Assembly (NCBI GenBank): GCA_035318985.1
Contig: DATHDP010000143.1
Span: forward strand, 1 to 14,497
Reading direction: 5' to 3'
Length of the DNA: 14,497 nt
Origin: VBAS01 sp035318985
GTDB lineage: Bacteria > Bacteroidota > Bacteroidia > Chitinophagales > Chitinophagaceae
Shown here: piece after piece, positions 1 to 6,655 of the stretch
Position numbering within the stretch: the stretch's first letter is position 1
How the letters are laid out: each line of letters starts with the position of its first letter
Notes under the pieces: generated by a model
Told to the model about the DNA's origin: nothing
Database searches by the model: none
The model's input: only the letters and a program-made list of their open reading frames with translations
Program-made: the position numbers and the translations under genes

Positions 1-226
1 TCATCTTCGGTCCAAAAAAATCAAGTCCATGTTTGATCGCAATTTCACGGCTCTCTTGTTTATAGGCAGTTCCTACAATTGATCTTTCTTCATCAGAAAA
101 CAATGGTAAGCTGTATGCACCGGGGATATGTGCATGCTTATATTCAGCGGGGCTTCGAACATCAATGACTGTATAATGCTTCGATAGCTCGAGAAAGTAT
201 TCAATATTTATCTTTTCAATGGCCAA
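1..226 (-). CDS. mnmH: tRNA 2-selenouridine synthase, N-terminal part (cut by window edge)
   Basis: This is the first 75 codons of a gene that runs off the left edge. The translation has a rhodanese-type N-terminus with the pattern VIDVRSPAEYKHAHIPGAYS, then LPLFSDEERSIVGTAYKQ, which is characteristic of MnmH/SelU rather than a free rhodanese. The family replaces sulfur by selenium at the wobble 2-thiouridine of certain tRNAs, using selenophosphate, by way of a geranylated intermediate. The catalytic cysteine and the P-loop domain would lie beyond the edge. No ATG fits the frame. A TTG at 224-226 starts just before the conserved block and is my choice. A second TTG at 245-247 is possible, and the frame is closed by TAA at 266-268. 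The gene lies downstream of rho on the same strand but is separated from it by an intrinsic terminator, so it probably has its own promoter. The family call is firm; the start is uncertain. Confidence 0.8.
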   Translation of the reverse strand, partial: MAIEKINIEYFLELSKHYTVIDVRSPAEYKHAHIPGAYSLPLFSDEERSIVGTAYKQESREIAIKHGLDFFGPKM

Positions 227-288
227 GACAAGGTGTAAATGGTTCAACAGAGATCGAAAGGAAAATTAATAAAATAAAAACAACTGAT

Positions 289-319
289 AAAAAAAAGAGT
301 TCGTCACCATGACGAACTC
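289..319 (-). terminator. Intrinsic terminator of rho
   Basis: On the minus strand a perfect 9-bp stem (GAGTTCGTC / GACGAACTC, 297-305 and 311-319) with a 5-nt loop is followed at once by eight T residues (296-289). It lies 42 nt after the rho stop codon and before mnmH, so it should end the rho transcript without needing Rho itself. Confidence 0.9.
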
Positions 320-360
320 AAATATCCTAATAATCTAATAAAATCATGATAATCGTACCT

Positions 361-2022
361 CTAACCATTCATGCTCGCCAAAAACTCAGAATTATCTTTA
401 GTTCCTCTCATTCTCTTTAATAATTCATTCATTGCTTCTTCAACATTCATATCAGTAAGGAAAACACGCAATAGGTTCATACGTTGCAGCACTTCTCTCT
501 CCAGCAACAGTTCGTCACGACGGGTAGAAGATGAAACAAGATCAATAGCCGGATAAATTCTCCTGTTAGATAACCTTCTTTCAAGTTGAAGCTCCATATT
601 ACCTGTTCCTTTGAATTCTTCAAAGATCACCTCATCCATTTTGCTTCCTGTATCAACAAGAGCAGTCGCAATAATAGTAAGTGATCCGCCAAATTCAATT
701 TTCCTGGCAGCCCCAAAAAATTGTTTTGGTTTTTGCATTGCGTTTGCTTCCACACCACCTGATAAAACCTTACCAGATGCTGGAGCAACAGTATTATGTG
801 CACGGGCAAGACGTGTAATAGAATCAAGCAATATCACCACATCATGTCCGCATTCAACCAGGCGTTTTGCTTTTTGCAAAGCCATTGTAGAAACCTTAAC
901 GTGTTTCTCAGCCGGCTCATCAAATGTAGAAGCGATCACTTCTGCTTTTACGCTGCGCTCCATATCGGTTACCTCTTCAGGTCTTTCATCAACCAGTACA
1001 ACCATCAAATAACATTCAGGATGATTTTTTGCAATTGCATTAGCAACCGCTTTCAACAACATCGTCTTACCTGTTTTTGGTTGCGCTACTATCAATCCCC
1101 GTTGTCCTTTACCAATAGGAGTAAACAGATCCATTATCCTTGTTGAATAATTATCCGCTCCATCAAACAAGTTTAATTTTTCAAAAGGAAAAAGCGGCGT
1201 GAGATAATCAAAAGGAACACGGTCACGAACTTCTTCTGGTTTTTTATTATTGATCGTATCTACTTTCAATAACGCAAAATATTTTTCACCTTCTTTCGGA
1301 GGACGAACAGCTCCATAAACAGTATCACCTGTTTTTAAGCCAAACAATTTTATTTGTGAGGGAGAAACATATACATCATCCGGCGATGACAAATAATTAT
1401 AATCAGAAGAACGAAGGAAACCATAACCATCAGGCATCATTTCCAACACACCTTCTGAAAGTATCACACCATCAAATTCAATATTAAATACCTGGTCGCG
1501 GCGCGGAGGATAAAATTTCTGCTCTATGTTACGATCTATTGCAGGAGCATCGGTTCCAGAAGTGCCGGCAGGAATAGGATCAGAAACATTACCAGAATCA
1601 GTAGCAGCGGGAGGTGCTTCTTCAGCAACATTGATCTCATTTACTTCTTCTTCAGCCGGTACATCAATACTTGGTTCATCCTTTTTACGACCACGCTTTA
1701 AAATTGGTTTCTCTTCTTTTTTCGCTGCGGGTTTTGGTCCGCCAATGCGGGAACTTTTTGCCATAGAATTATCATTATCGGGTTCTTCAACGATCGCCTC
1801 TTCCGTTGAAAGACTTGTAGAGGTTTTAATAATGCGTTTGCGTTTATTTTTATCTTCTCCATCACCAGCTTTTTTCTCGCTGGCTTTTATTGCCTGCCCA
1901 TCGAGGATCTTATAAACAAGGTCTTGTTTACTGAGTTTCTTCGAATTGGGGATCTTTAACTGCTCGGCAATATCGAGCAGTTCGGGAACGAGCATGTCGT
2001 TCAATTGCAGAATGTCATACAT
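361..2022 (-). CDS. rho: Transcription termination factor Rho
   Basis: Rho is a hexameric RNA helicase that binds nascent RNA and releases it from RNA polymerase by ATP hydrolysis. The 553-residue product has these parts in order: a SAP-like Rho N-terminal domain (about 5-42); a low-complexity charged insertion (about 43-172, rich in K, E, D, P and S, with the basic run KRGRKK); a cold-shock RNA-binding domain (about 176-258, with DGYGFLRS); and the RecA-type motor. The motor shows Walker A AQPKTGKT (313-320), the catalytic Glu in VDERPEE (E346), Walker B VVILLD ending at D400, the loop SGGVEANAMQKPKQFFGAAR, and the arginine finger in TRRDELL (R501). All key residues are present. E. coli Rho has 419 residues; the extra length is the insertion, which is common in Bacteroidota. 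The ATG at 2022 opens directly into the SAP-like domain. It is divergent from asnS, with a putative long leader upstream. Confidence 0.98.
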   Translation of the reverse strand: MYDILQLNDMLVPELLDIAEQLKIPNSKKLSKQDLVYKILDGQAIKASEKKAGDGEDKNKRKRIIKTSTSLSTEEAIVEEPDNDNSMAKSSRIGGPKPAAKKEEKPILKRGRKKDEPSIDVPAEEEVNEINVAEEAPPAATDSGNVSDPIPAGTSGTDAPAIDRNIEQKFYPPRRDQVFNIEFDGVILSEGVLEMMPDGYGFLRSSDYNYLSSPDDVYVSPSQIKLFGLKTGDTVYGAVRPPKEGEKYFALLKVDTINNKKPEEVRDRVPFDYLTPLFPFEKLNLFDGADNYSTRIMDLFTPIGKGQRGLIVAQPKTGKTMLLKAVANAIAKNHPECYLMVVLVDERPEEVTDMERSVKAEVIASTFDEPAEKHVKVSTMALQKAKRLVECGHDVVILLDSITRLARAHNTVAPASGKVLSGGVEANAMQKPKQFFGAARKIEFGGSLTIIATALVDTGSKMDEVIFEEFKGTGNMELQLERRLSNRRIYPAIDLVSSSTRRDELLLEREVLQRMNLLRVFLTDMNVEEAMNELLKRMRGTKDNSEFLASMNG

Positions 2023-2075
2023 ACAAAAAACTTGAGGTTAACCACATAATCTGAATCACTGAACTTAATTGATTG

Positions 2076-2095
2076 ACCGGAATCATCCTTCCGGT
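2076..2095 (-). promoter_or_regulatory. Hairpin in the putative rho leader
   Basis: A perfect 7-bp inverted repeat (ACCGGAA / TTCCGGT) with a 6-nt loop lies 54 nt before the rho start codon. In the rho mRNA it is preceded, not followed, by a T-run, so it is not a terminator for rho. It could be a leader structure involved in control of rho. Only the repeat itself is seen; the function is inferred. Confidence 0.4.
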
Positions 2096-2197
2096 AAAAA
2101 TTGATTAGCTAATTAATTTGAAATTTATATTGAAAGGAACCGAAGCAACGATGGACTGAATCTTGAGGACGTACTTTACTTAACGGTTTTTCCGCTA

Positions 2198-2228
2198 CAA
2201 TATTAGTGCAAAATACCAAAAATGCAAA
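2198..2228 (-). promoter_or_regulatory. Putative rho promoter
   Basis: Reading the minus strand, TTTG (2228-2225) is followed after 19 nt by TAATATTG (2205-2198), one mismatch from the Bacteroidota -7 consensus TAnnTTTG. A start about 7 nt downstream would give a leader of about 170 nt before rho. The match is imperfect, so this is a candidate only. Confidence 0.4.
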
Positions 2229-2312
2229 TTTTGATTTGGGTGGCTAGCATTAGTACCCTGATTTGACGTCCCTTGCGACGCTCCGTTCGGGGTTCTGTTC
2301 CCTGATGAAGCT

Positions 2313-2320
2313 TATCTTTG
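2313..2320 (+). promoter_or_regulatory. asnS promoter -7 box
   Basis: TATCTTTG fits the Bacteroidota consensus TAnnTTTG and stands 19 nt before the asnS ATG. The -33 box is weak (TTCGG near 2286-2290). The surrounding 12-mer TTATCTTTGCCC recurs exactly in front of gcvT. Confidence 0.65.
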
Positions 2321-2339
2321 CCCCTCTTAAAAAATTACG

Positions 2340-3791
2340 ATGTTTAACAAAAGAATGAGAATAAAAGAATTACTTAGTTCAGAGCCGCAAGGCCAGGAAG
2401 TAACTGTAATGGGATGGGTTCGTACATTTAGAAATAACCAGTTTATAGCATTAAATGACGGTAGCAGTAATAATAACCTGCAAGTAGTTGTTGCTTTGGG
2501 AAAATTTGATGACGATCAATTAAAACGCATCACTACTTCTTCTTCATTGAAAATAACGGGCAATCTTGTTGCTTCTTTGGGAAAAGGGCAAAAGATGGAT
2601 CTGAATGCCACATCTATTGAGGTGCTTGGTGATTGTGATGCAGAAAAATACCCATTGCAACCTAAGAAACACTCATTAGAATTTTTAAGAGAGATCGCAC
2701 ATCTTCGTTTTCGTACCAATACATTTGGTTCGGTGTTTCGTATTCGTCATGCATTGGCATTTGCTGTCCATAAATTTTATAACGACAAAGGCTTTGTATA
2801 TATGCATACGCCGATCGTTACCGGCAGTGATGCGGAAGGTGCCGGTGAAATGTTTCGTGTGACAACGTTGCCATTTGATGAAGGAAAAAATAAAACTCCA
2901 AGAAATGAAGATGGCAGCATCAATTTCAAGGAAGATTTTTTTGGACGAGCAACTAATCTTACCGTCAGTGGACAACTTGAAGGCGAATTAGCCGCAACTG
3001 CATTTGGCGAGATATATACTTTCGGTCCAACATTTCGTGCAGAGAATAGCAATACACCAAGACATCTTGCAGAGTTCTGGATGATAGAACCTGAAATGGC
3101 TTTCTATGATCTGGAGGATAACATGAACCTTGCTGAAGAGTTCATTAAGTATATTATCAAACATGCTATCGATAACAACAAAGAAGATCTCGAATTTCTT
3201 GCACAACGTTTAGCGGAAGAAGAAAAACAATTGCCACAAGACAAGAGAAGCGAAATGGGGTTGATCGAGAAACTTGAATTTGTTCTCAACAATAATTTTG
3301 AACGGGTTACTTATACCGAAGCAATAGATATACTGAGAGAGAGCCCTTATAACAAGAAAAAGAAATTTCAATTTCCAATTACGGGTTGGGGAATGGACCT
3401 GCAAAGTGAGCATGAAAGGTATTTGGTAGAAAAACATTTTAAGAAACCGGTTATACTTTATAACTATCCTGCAGCCATCAAAGCATTTTATATGCGACAG
3501 AATGATGATGGAAAAACTGTAGCAGCGATGGATATCCTTGCTCCGGGGATTGGAGAAATTGTGGGTGGCTCACAAAGAGAAGAACGACAAGAAAAGTTGG
3601 AACAACGAATGAAAGAAATGCATATTCCTATTGAGGAAATGTGGTGGTATCTTGATACAAGAAGGTATGGCACTGTGCCACATGCAGGTTTTGGATTAGG
3701 TTTTGAAAGAATGGTCCAATTTGTAACTGGCATGAGTAATATTCGTGATGTAATTGCGTTTCCAAGAACACCGGGTAACGCAGAATTTTAA
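2340..3791 (+). CDS. asnS: Asparagine--tRNA ligase
   Basis: AsnRS is a class IIb aminoacyl-tRNA synthetase that joins asparagine to tRNA-Asn using ATP in the cytoplasm. The 483-residue product has an N-terminal OB-fold for the anticodon (about 20-98, starting VTVMGWVRTFRNNQFIALND) and a class II catalytic domain. Seen there are the stretch RIRHALAFAVHKFYNDKGF after motif 1, GQLEGELAA (211-219), motif 2 with FGPTFRAENSNTPRHLAEF (228-246) whose Arg contacts ATP, and motif 3 GFGLGFERMVQFV (450-462) with the closing FPRTPG. RAENSNTPRHLAEFW favours AsnRS over AspRS. A region of about 130 residues between motifs 2 and 3 is longer than in short AsnRS forms. The first ATG is used because it lies 19 nt after the -7 box; an ATG at 2355 is also in frame. 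The unknown lipoprotein gene begins 21 nt after the stop. Confidence 0.96.
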   Translation: MFNKRMRIKELLSSEPQGQEVTVMGWVRTFRNNQFIALNDGSSNNNLQVVVALGKFDDDQLKRITTSSSLKITGNLVASLGKGQKMDLNATSIEVLGDCDAEKYPLQPKKHSLEFLREIAHLRFRTNTFGSVFRIRHALAFAVHKFYNDKGFVYMHTPIVTGSDAEGAGEMFRVTTLPFDEGKNKTPRNEDGSINFKEDFFGRATNLTVSGQLEGELAATAFGEIYTFGPTFRAENSNTPRHLAEFWMIEPEMAFYDLEDNMNLAEEFIKYIIKHAIDNNKEDLEFLAQRLAEEEKQLPQDKRSEMGLIEKLEFVLNNNFERVTYTEAIDILRESPYNKKKKFQFPITGWGMDLQSEHERYLVEKHFKKPVILYNYPAAIKAFYMRQNDDGKTVAAMDILAPGIGEIVGGSQREERQEKLEQRMKEMHIPIEEMWWYLDTRRYGTVPHAGFGLGFERMVQFVTGMSNIRDVIAFPRTPGNAEF

Positions 3792-3812
3792 TTAAATTAC
3801 ATTCACATCTTT

Positions 3813-4475
3813 ATGAATCGAATTTTATTATTTGTTTTTGCAGTTGTTGTATTGGCTTCTTGCCAAAAAGAAGTTGACGATCTTATTGGCAATAGCGGCA
3901 GTGGTGGTGGTAGTAATAATAACACTCCAACAGACTATCAACCAGTATCTGCAAACTCAGAATGGGATTATTTATCGACAAACACTGGCCCATCACATCT
4001 CGTTGCACTTGGTACTGACACAACCATAAATAGTTTGCGTTATTATAAATTTAATAATACTAACAATGCCGGAACAGAAAGAGGTTACATGAGTAAAGTC
4101 AATGGCATTTATCGCACTTACGGAAACTTTGATCCTGTCGGCCTGGTGCTGGAACTTATTTATTTGAAAGACGCTGCTATCGGTACTAATTGGACCAATA
4201 CAATTTCAGTTAGTGGCTTTAGTAATTATCATAAATACACAGTTTCAAAAAGAGATATTCAGCATACAGTAGTTGGAAAAACATATAATTCTGTAATAGA
4301 ACTTACCTATGATTTTTCAGTCGATGATCCTCTCGGTGGGCCTGTAGTAAATGCTGGCGGCGGGAAATATTATTATGCTAAAGGAGTAGGTCTTATTGAG
4401 TCTTATTTTGGATTTAGCTTTTTCGGTGTATCATCATCTGATACCACAAGACTTCTAAGATATACTATTCGCTAA
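3813..4475 (+). CDS. Hypothetical lipoprotein
   Basis: The family was not recognised. The 220-residue product starts with a lipoprotein signal peptide: a short basic N-terminus (MNR), a hydrophobic core (ILLFVFAVVV) and the lipobox LASC with Cys17 as the lipidation site. A Gly/Ser/Asn-rich linker (about 26-39) follows, as usual for surface or periplasmic lipoproteins of Bacteroidota. The rest is rich in Tyr, Thr, Gly and alternating hydrophobic residues and is probably a beta-rich extracytoplasmic domain; the opening YQPVSANSEWDYLS resembles a start often seen in secreted Bacteroidota proteins of unknown function. No catalytic motif is visible. It lies 21 nt behind asnS on the same strand and may be read through from the asnS promoter; I see no promoter of its own and no clear terminator behind it. 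It converges on the DUF3089 gene. Confidence 0.85.
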   Translation: MNRILLFVFAVVVLASCQKEVDDLIGNSGSGGGSNNNTPTDYQPVSANSEWDYLSTNTGPSHLVALGTDTTINSLRYYKFNNTNNAGTERGYMSKVNGIYRTYGNFDPVGLVLELIYLKDAAIGTNWTNTISVSGFSNYHKYTVSKRDIQHTVVGKTYNSVIELTYDFSVDDPLGGPVVNAGGGKYYYAKGVGLIESYFGFSFFGVSSSDTTRLLRYTIR

Positions 4476-4522
4476 CATTTATAGGCTTCACACCTTTCTC
4501 TGTATTGAAACATTGGTTCATT

Positions 4523-5591
4523 TCAACGATTGGTTGTGAAATAACTATTAATACGCTGCCCCACATTTTCCCTGACATTCATGTAATATAAATTGATATC
4601 TCCGACATGATAGTTTTTTGTTGAGTATAAAAAACTCCATGGAAATTTTGGCCGCTTTACCCATATTATTCCTTCATTGATCTGTGCATCTGTTGTTCGT
4701 TTGTAAACTTTATTAAATTTAAACAACACGCTTCCTGTATTCAATTTTTTAGAAGCATAAGTACTATCTGTTTTCCATGTAATGGGATTCGTCACCAAAG
4801 AAAAATCTTTTTCAGCCTCTACATAAGGAGCTTTATAACCCTTTCTAAAAGTTCTCCAGCCACAAACACAACCTGTTTGAAGTGAATCCTCACACATTTT
4901 CAATGAAGAAAAAAGATCTTTCGGAATTACCATACCGACAATATATGCAGCCACCAATTGTTTTTGTAATGGCTTGTTCTCGAAATAATCTTTTAATAGC
5001 CGTAAAGCATGTGTTGTTCCCTGGCTATGCGAAGCGATTATTATGGGTCGCTCATGATTATAATTTTTCAAATAATATTCAAAGGCGGTTTTTACATCTT
5101 CGTATGCAAGATCAAAAGCTTTTAATGCAGCTACAGTATCTTTTGGGAAGTAGGCGGTAATATGTGCTTCACGAAAACGGGGCGCATAAATTCTTGCATG
5201 TTGATTAAAAACACTTGCCTGGTATAAAATGCTGGAGTAATCTGTTTTGGCATTTAGATATGCATCATCAATACCGGCATTCAAAGAGCTATCTTTTAAT
5301 TCCATCGTGTACATAGTAGGGTGTAAAAAGAAAACATCAACGAGTGTGTCCCTTTTTTCTTTTCTAAGGGGTTTCGGGATGCTATCTGAAGGATCCCATT
5401 TTAAAGGATGCGCTGCCCAATAATTCAAATTCGAAAAGTCGGGTTTTTTGTCTTCACTCTTAAACTGGTAGAGGTTTTTATAGGCCAGATATTTATCGGA
5501 GCAGGAGGAAAAGAGTAAAAAAAAAAAGAGAACTGGTAATGAGATACCGGATAACGACTAGCTGAAAAAACGTCCATTTTTGATCTCTCAT
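4523..5591 (-). CDS. DUF3089 alpha/beta-hydrolase lipoprotein, 5' end frameshifted
   Basis: The main frame reads as a DUF3089 protein, a family of predicted alpha/beta hydrolases of unknown substrate. It shows NYWAAHPLKWDPSDS, VDVFFLHPTMY, RIYAPRFREAHI and the nucleophile elbow IIIASHSQGTTH, with the predicted catalytic Ser at codon 5026-5024. The frame continues upstream without ATG, GTG or TTG from 5429 to a stop at 5558-5560, yet this stretch is plainly coding: it reads FSSCSDKYLAYKNLYQF, a lipobox with Cys at 5503-5501 followed by a family-like N-terminus. Just before the lipobox is a run of 11 T (minus strand, 5527-5517). With 10 T the frame would join a start at 5591 (ATG; another at 5594) and give a convincing signal peptide: MRDQKWTFFQ, then a hydrophobic core, then LLFSSC. 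As read, translation could begin only at TTG 5428, without export signal. This is either slippage, a recent frameshift, or a sequencing error. Confidence 0.8.
5517..5527 (-). repeat. 11-T homopolymer in the signal-peptide region
   Basis: Eleven T residues on the minus strand lie inside the region encoding the hydrophobic core of the DUF3089 lipoprotein signal peptide. Removing one T restores a full reading frame; adding one also opens a frame to ATG 5577, but with a poor, non-basic leader. Tracts of this length are prone to slippage. Confidence 0.85.
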
Positions 5592-5612
5592 CATTCATAA
5601 TAGCCCGATTAT

Positions 5613-5620
5613 CAAAGTCA
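5613..5620 (-). promoter_or_regulatory. Putative -7 box of the DUF3089 gene
   Basis: Minus strand TGACTTTG differs from TAnnTTTG at one position and stands 18 nt before the ATG at 5594, the same distance as at the other promoters here. This supports a start at 5594/5591. No good -33 box is seen; an AT palindrome takes that place. Confidence 0.4.
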
Positions 5621-5647
5621 GAATAATTTTTTTTAAAAAAATTATTC
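5621..5647. repeat. AT-rich perfect palindrome between divergent genes
   Basis: Two 13-nt arms (GAATAATTTTTTT and its complement AAAAAAATTATTC) flank a single central T. The element lies directly upstream of the putative -7 box of the DUF3089 gene, where the -33 element would be, and about 75 nt before the operator of the PadR operon. It may be a binding site, curved DNA or a promoter-activating A/T tract. Confidence 0.6.
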
Positions 5648-5723
5648 GCTCATAGAAGTATGAAAATAAGCTAATTAAGTTTAAAAATTGTATAAATATT
5701 TGACCGCAACCTTCAAAAGACGA

Positions 5724-5744
5724 GTACTATGTTTTGTATAGTAC
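5724..5744 (+). promoter_or_regulatory. Candidate operator palindrome around the -33 box
   Basis: The perfect inverted repeat GTACTAT-N7-ATAGTAC has the spacer GTTTTGT, which contains TTTG (5733-5736), the presumed -33 box. A dimer bound here would cover the promoter of the NTF2-PadR-PspC operon. The PadR-type repressor encoded in the operon is the obvious candidate ligand (inference). Confidence 0.6.
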
Positions 5745-5764
5745 CAAACATCGCCCTATCTTTG
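5733..5764 (+). promoter_or_regulatory. Promoter of the NTF2-PadR-PspC operon
   Basis: TTTG (5733-5736), 20 nt spacer, then TATCTTTG (5757-5764): the best full match to the Bacteroidota promoter in the window. The likely start codon at 5785 is 20 nt downstream. The palindromic operator overlaps its -33 box. Confidence 0.75.
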
Positions 5765-5784
5765 GTATGTCAAAGCAAAATTGC

Positions 5785-6246
5785 ATGAAATCAAATCTCA
5801 AATACATTTTCTTCTCAATAGCATTGATAGGAATGTTTAAACTGACAAATGCACAATCTGCAAAAGATTCTCTATACAATGAGATTGCCCGAATGGATAG
5901 CATCGTGTTCAATGCCTTTAATACAAGAGATGTTGAGAAGTTTAAATCACTATTTACTGAAGACCTGGAATTCTATCATGATAAAGGCGGCCTTACAAAC
6001 TATGAACACACGATCAACTTCATGAAAGACGTCGAAAAGAATAATAATGGATTAAGAAGAGATCTGGTAAAAGGAAGTCTTGAGGTTTACCCTGTGCCTG
6101 GCTTCGGTGCTATGGAGATCGGAGTGCATACTTTTTGTCATTTGGAAAATGGCAAACAAGATTGCGGCAATTTTAAGTTTGTTCATATCTGGCAAAAGAA
6201 AAATGGCGAGTGGAAGATTGCAAGAGTAGTAAGCTATGATCATTAA
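5785..6246 (+). CDS. Secreted NTF2-like (DUF4440/SnoaL-type) protein
   Basis: The 153-residue product starts with a signal peptide (MKSNLKYIFFSIALIGMFKL then TNAQS, likely cleaved after NAQ), so it should be exported. The mature part reads as a small cone-shaped NTF2-like fold: an opening helix ARMDSIVFNAFNTRDVEKFKSLFTED, then LEFYHDKGGLTNY, and closing strands FKFVHIWQKKNGEWKIARVVSYDH. Such proteins bind small ligands or have lost activity; no substrate can be read from the sequence. Two Cys residues (CHLENGKQDC) could form a disulfide. The frame extends upstream to ATG 5734 and ATG 5767, but those precede the expected transcription start for the -7 box at 5757-5764, and only ATG 5785 opens into a clean signal peptide. 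It is the first gene of the PadR-PspC operon, 42 nt before padR. Confidence 0.85.
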   Translation: MKSNLKYIFFSIALIGMFKLTNAQSAKDSLYNEIARMDSIVFNAFNTRDVEKFKSLFTEDLEFYHDKGGLTNYEHTINFMKDVEKNNNGLRRDLVKGSLEVYPVPGFGAMEIGVHTFCHLENGKQDCGNFKFVHIWQKKNGEWKIARVVSYDH

Positions 6247-6288
6247 TTGTTTTAACGAACCTAAATATTAATAAGAAAAAGACGATTT

Positions 6289-6633
6289 ATGAATATTGAA
6301 AACACACAGAGCCAGATGAGGAAGGGGATCCTGGAATTCTGTATACTTTCCATCATTCGTCGGGGTGAGGCTTATCCAAGTGATATCGTGGAAGAGATGA
6401 AAGCTGCCAATCTCCATATATTAGAAGGAACTTTATATCCCTTGCTTACCAGGCTAAAAAATGCAGAGATGCTTACTTATCGTTGGGTAGAAAGTAATTC
6501 GGGACCTCCCCGCAAATATTTTTCCCTTACAGAAAAAGGAGAAGCATTTTATAAAGAGCTTCAGCAAACATGGCAAGAGCTCGCCAATGGAGTAAATGCA
6601 CTAACCTCTAATCACCAACCAACCAACTTATAA
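6289..6633 (+). CDS. PadR-family transcriptional regulator
   Basis: The 114-residue product is a short PadR protein: a winged helix-turn-helix with a short C-terminal dimer helix. Seen are MRKGILEFCILSIIRRGEAYPSDI (first helices), the recognition region ILEGTLYPLLTRLKNAEML, and the wing RWVESNSGPPRKYFSLTEKGEAF, all standard for the family. PadR proteins are mostly repressors that leave DNA in response to a small ligand or stress signal. It sits between a secreted NTF2-like protein and a PspC membrane protein, with gaps of 42 and 22 nt, so the three are probably one operon. The palindrome at 5724-5744 over the operon promoter suggests autoregulation. The same PadR-PspC pairing is frequent in Bacteroidota. 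The ligand is unknown. Confidence 0.93.
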   Translation: MNIENTQSQMRKGILEFCILSIIRRGEAYPSDIVEEMKAANLHILEGTLYPLLTRLKNAEMLTYRWVESNSGPPRKYFSLTEKGEAFYKELQQTWQELANGVNALTSNHQPTNL

Positions 6634-6655
6634 CTTCAACCACAAATTTTTTGCA

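Larger units (their letters stand above)
2023..2312. other. Divergent intergenic region between rho and asnS
   Basis: No gene was found in the 317-nt gap 2023-2339. Its left two thirds are AT-rich and hold the putative rho promoter and leader hairpin. The segment 2252-2306 is unusually rich in G and C for this window and contains several short self-complementary pieces (CGTC/GACG, CCG/CGG, GGG/CCC) and a direct repeat CCCTGAT (2256-2262 and 2300-2306). Its role is unknown. Confidence 0.6.

Noticed and set aside
611..1012. 133-codon open frame antisense to rho
   Set aside because: It lies fully inside the strongly conserved rho motor region in another frame; its translation is a shadow with no recognisable family.
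2015..2086. 23-codon leader frame overlapping the rho start
   Set aside because: Not listed as a gene: an open frame of this length is expected by chance, and the purine-rich stretch before its ATG is too close for a normal ribosome site.
5734..5784. N-terminal extension of the NTF2-like protein
   Set aside because: It begins inside the operator/promoter and precedes the likely transcription start; the signal peptide starts at 5785.
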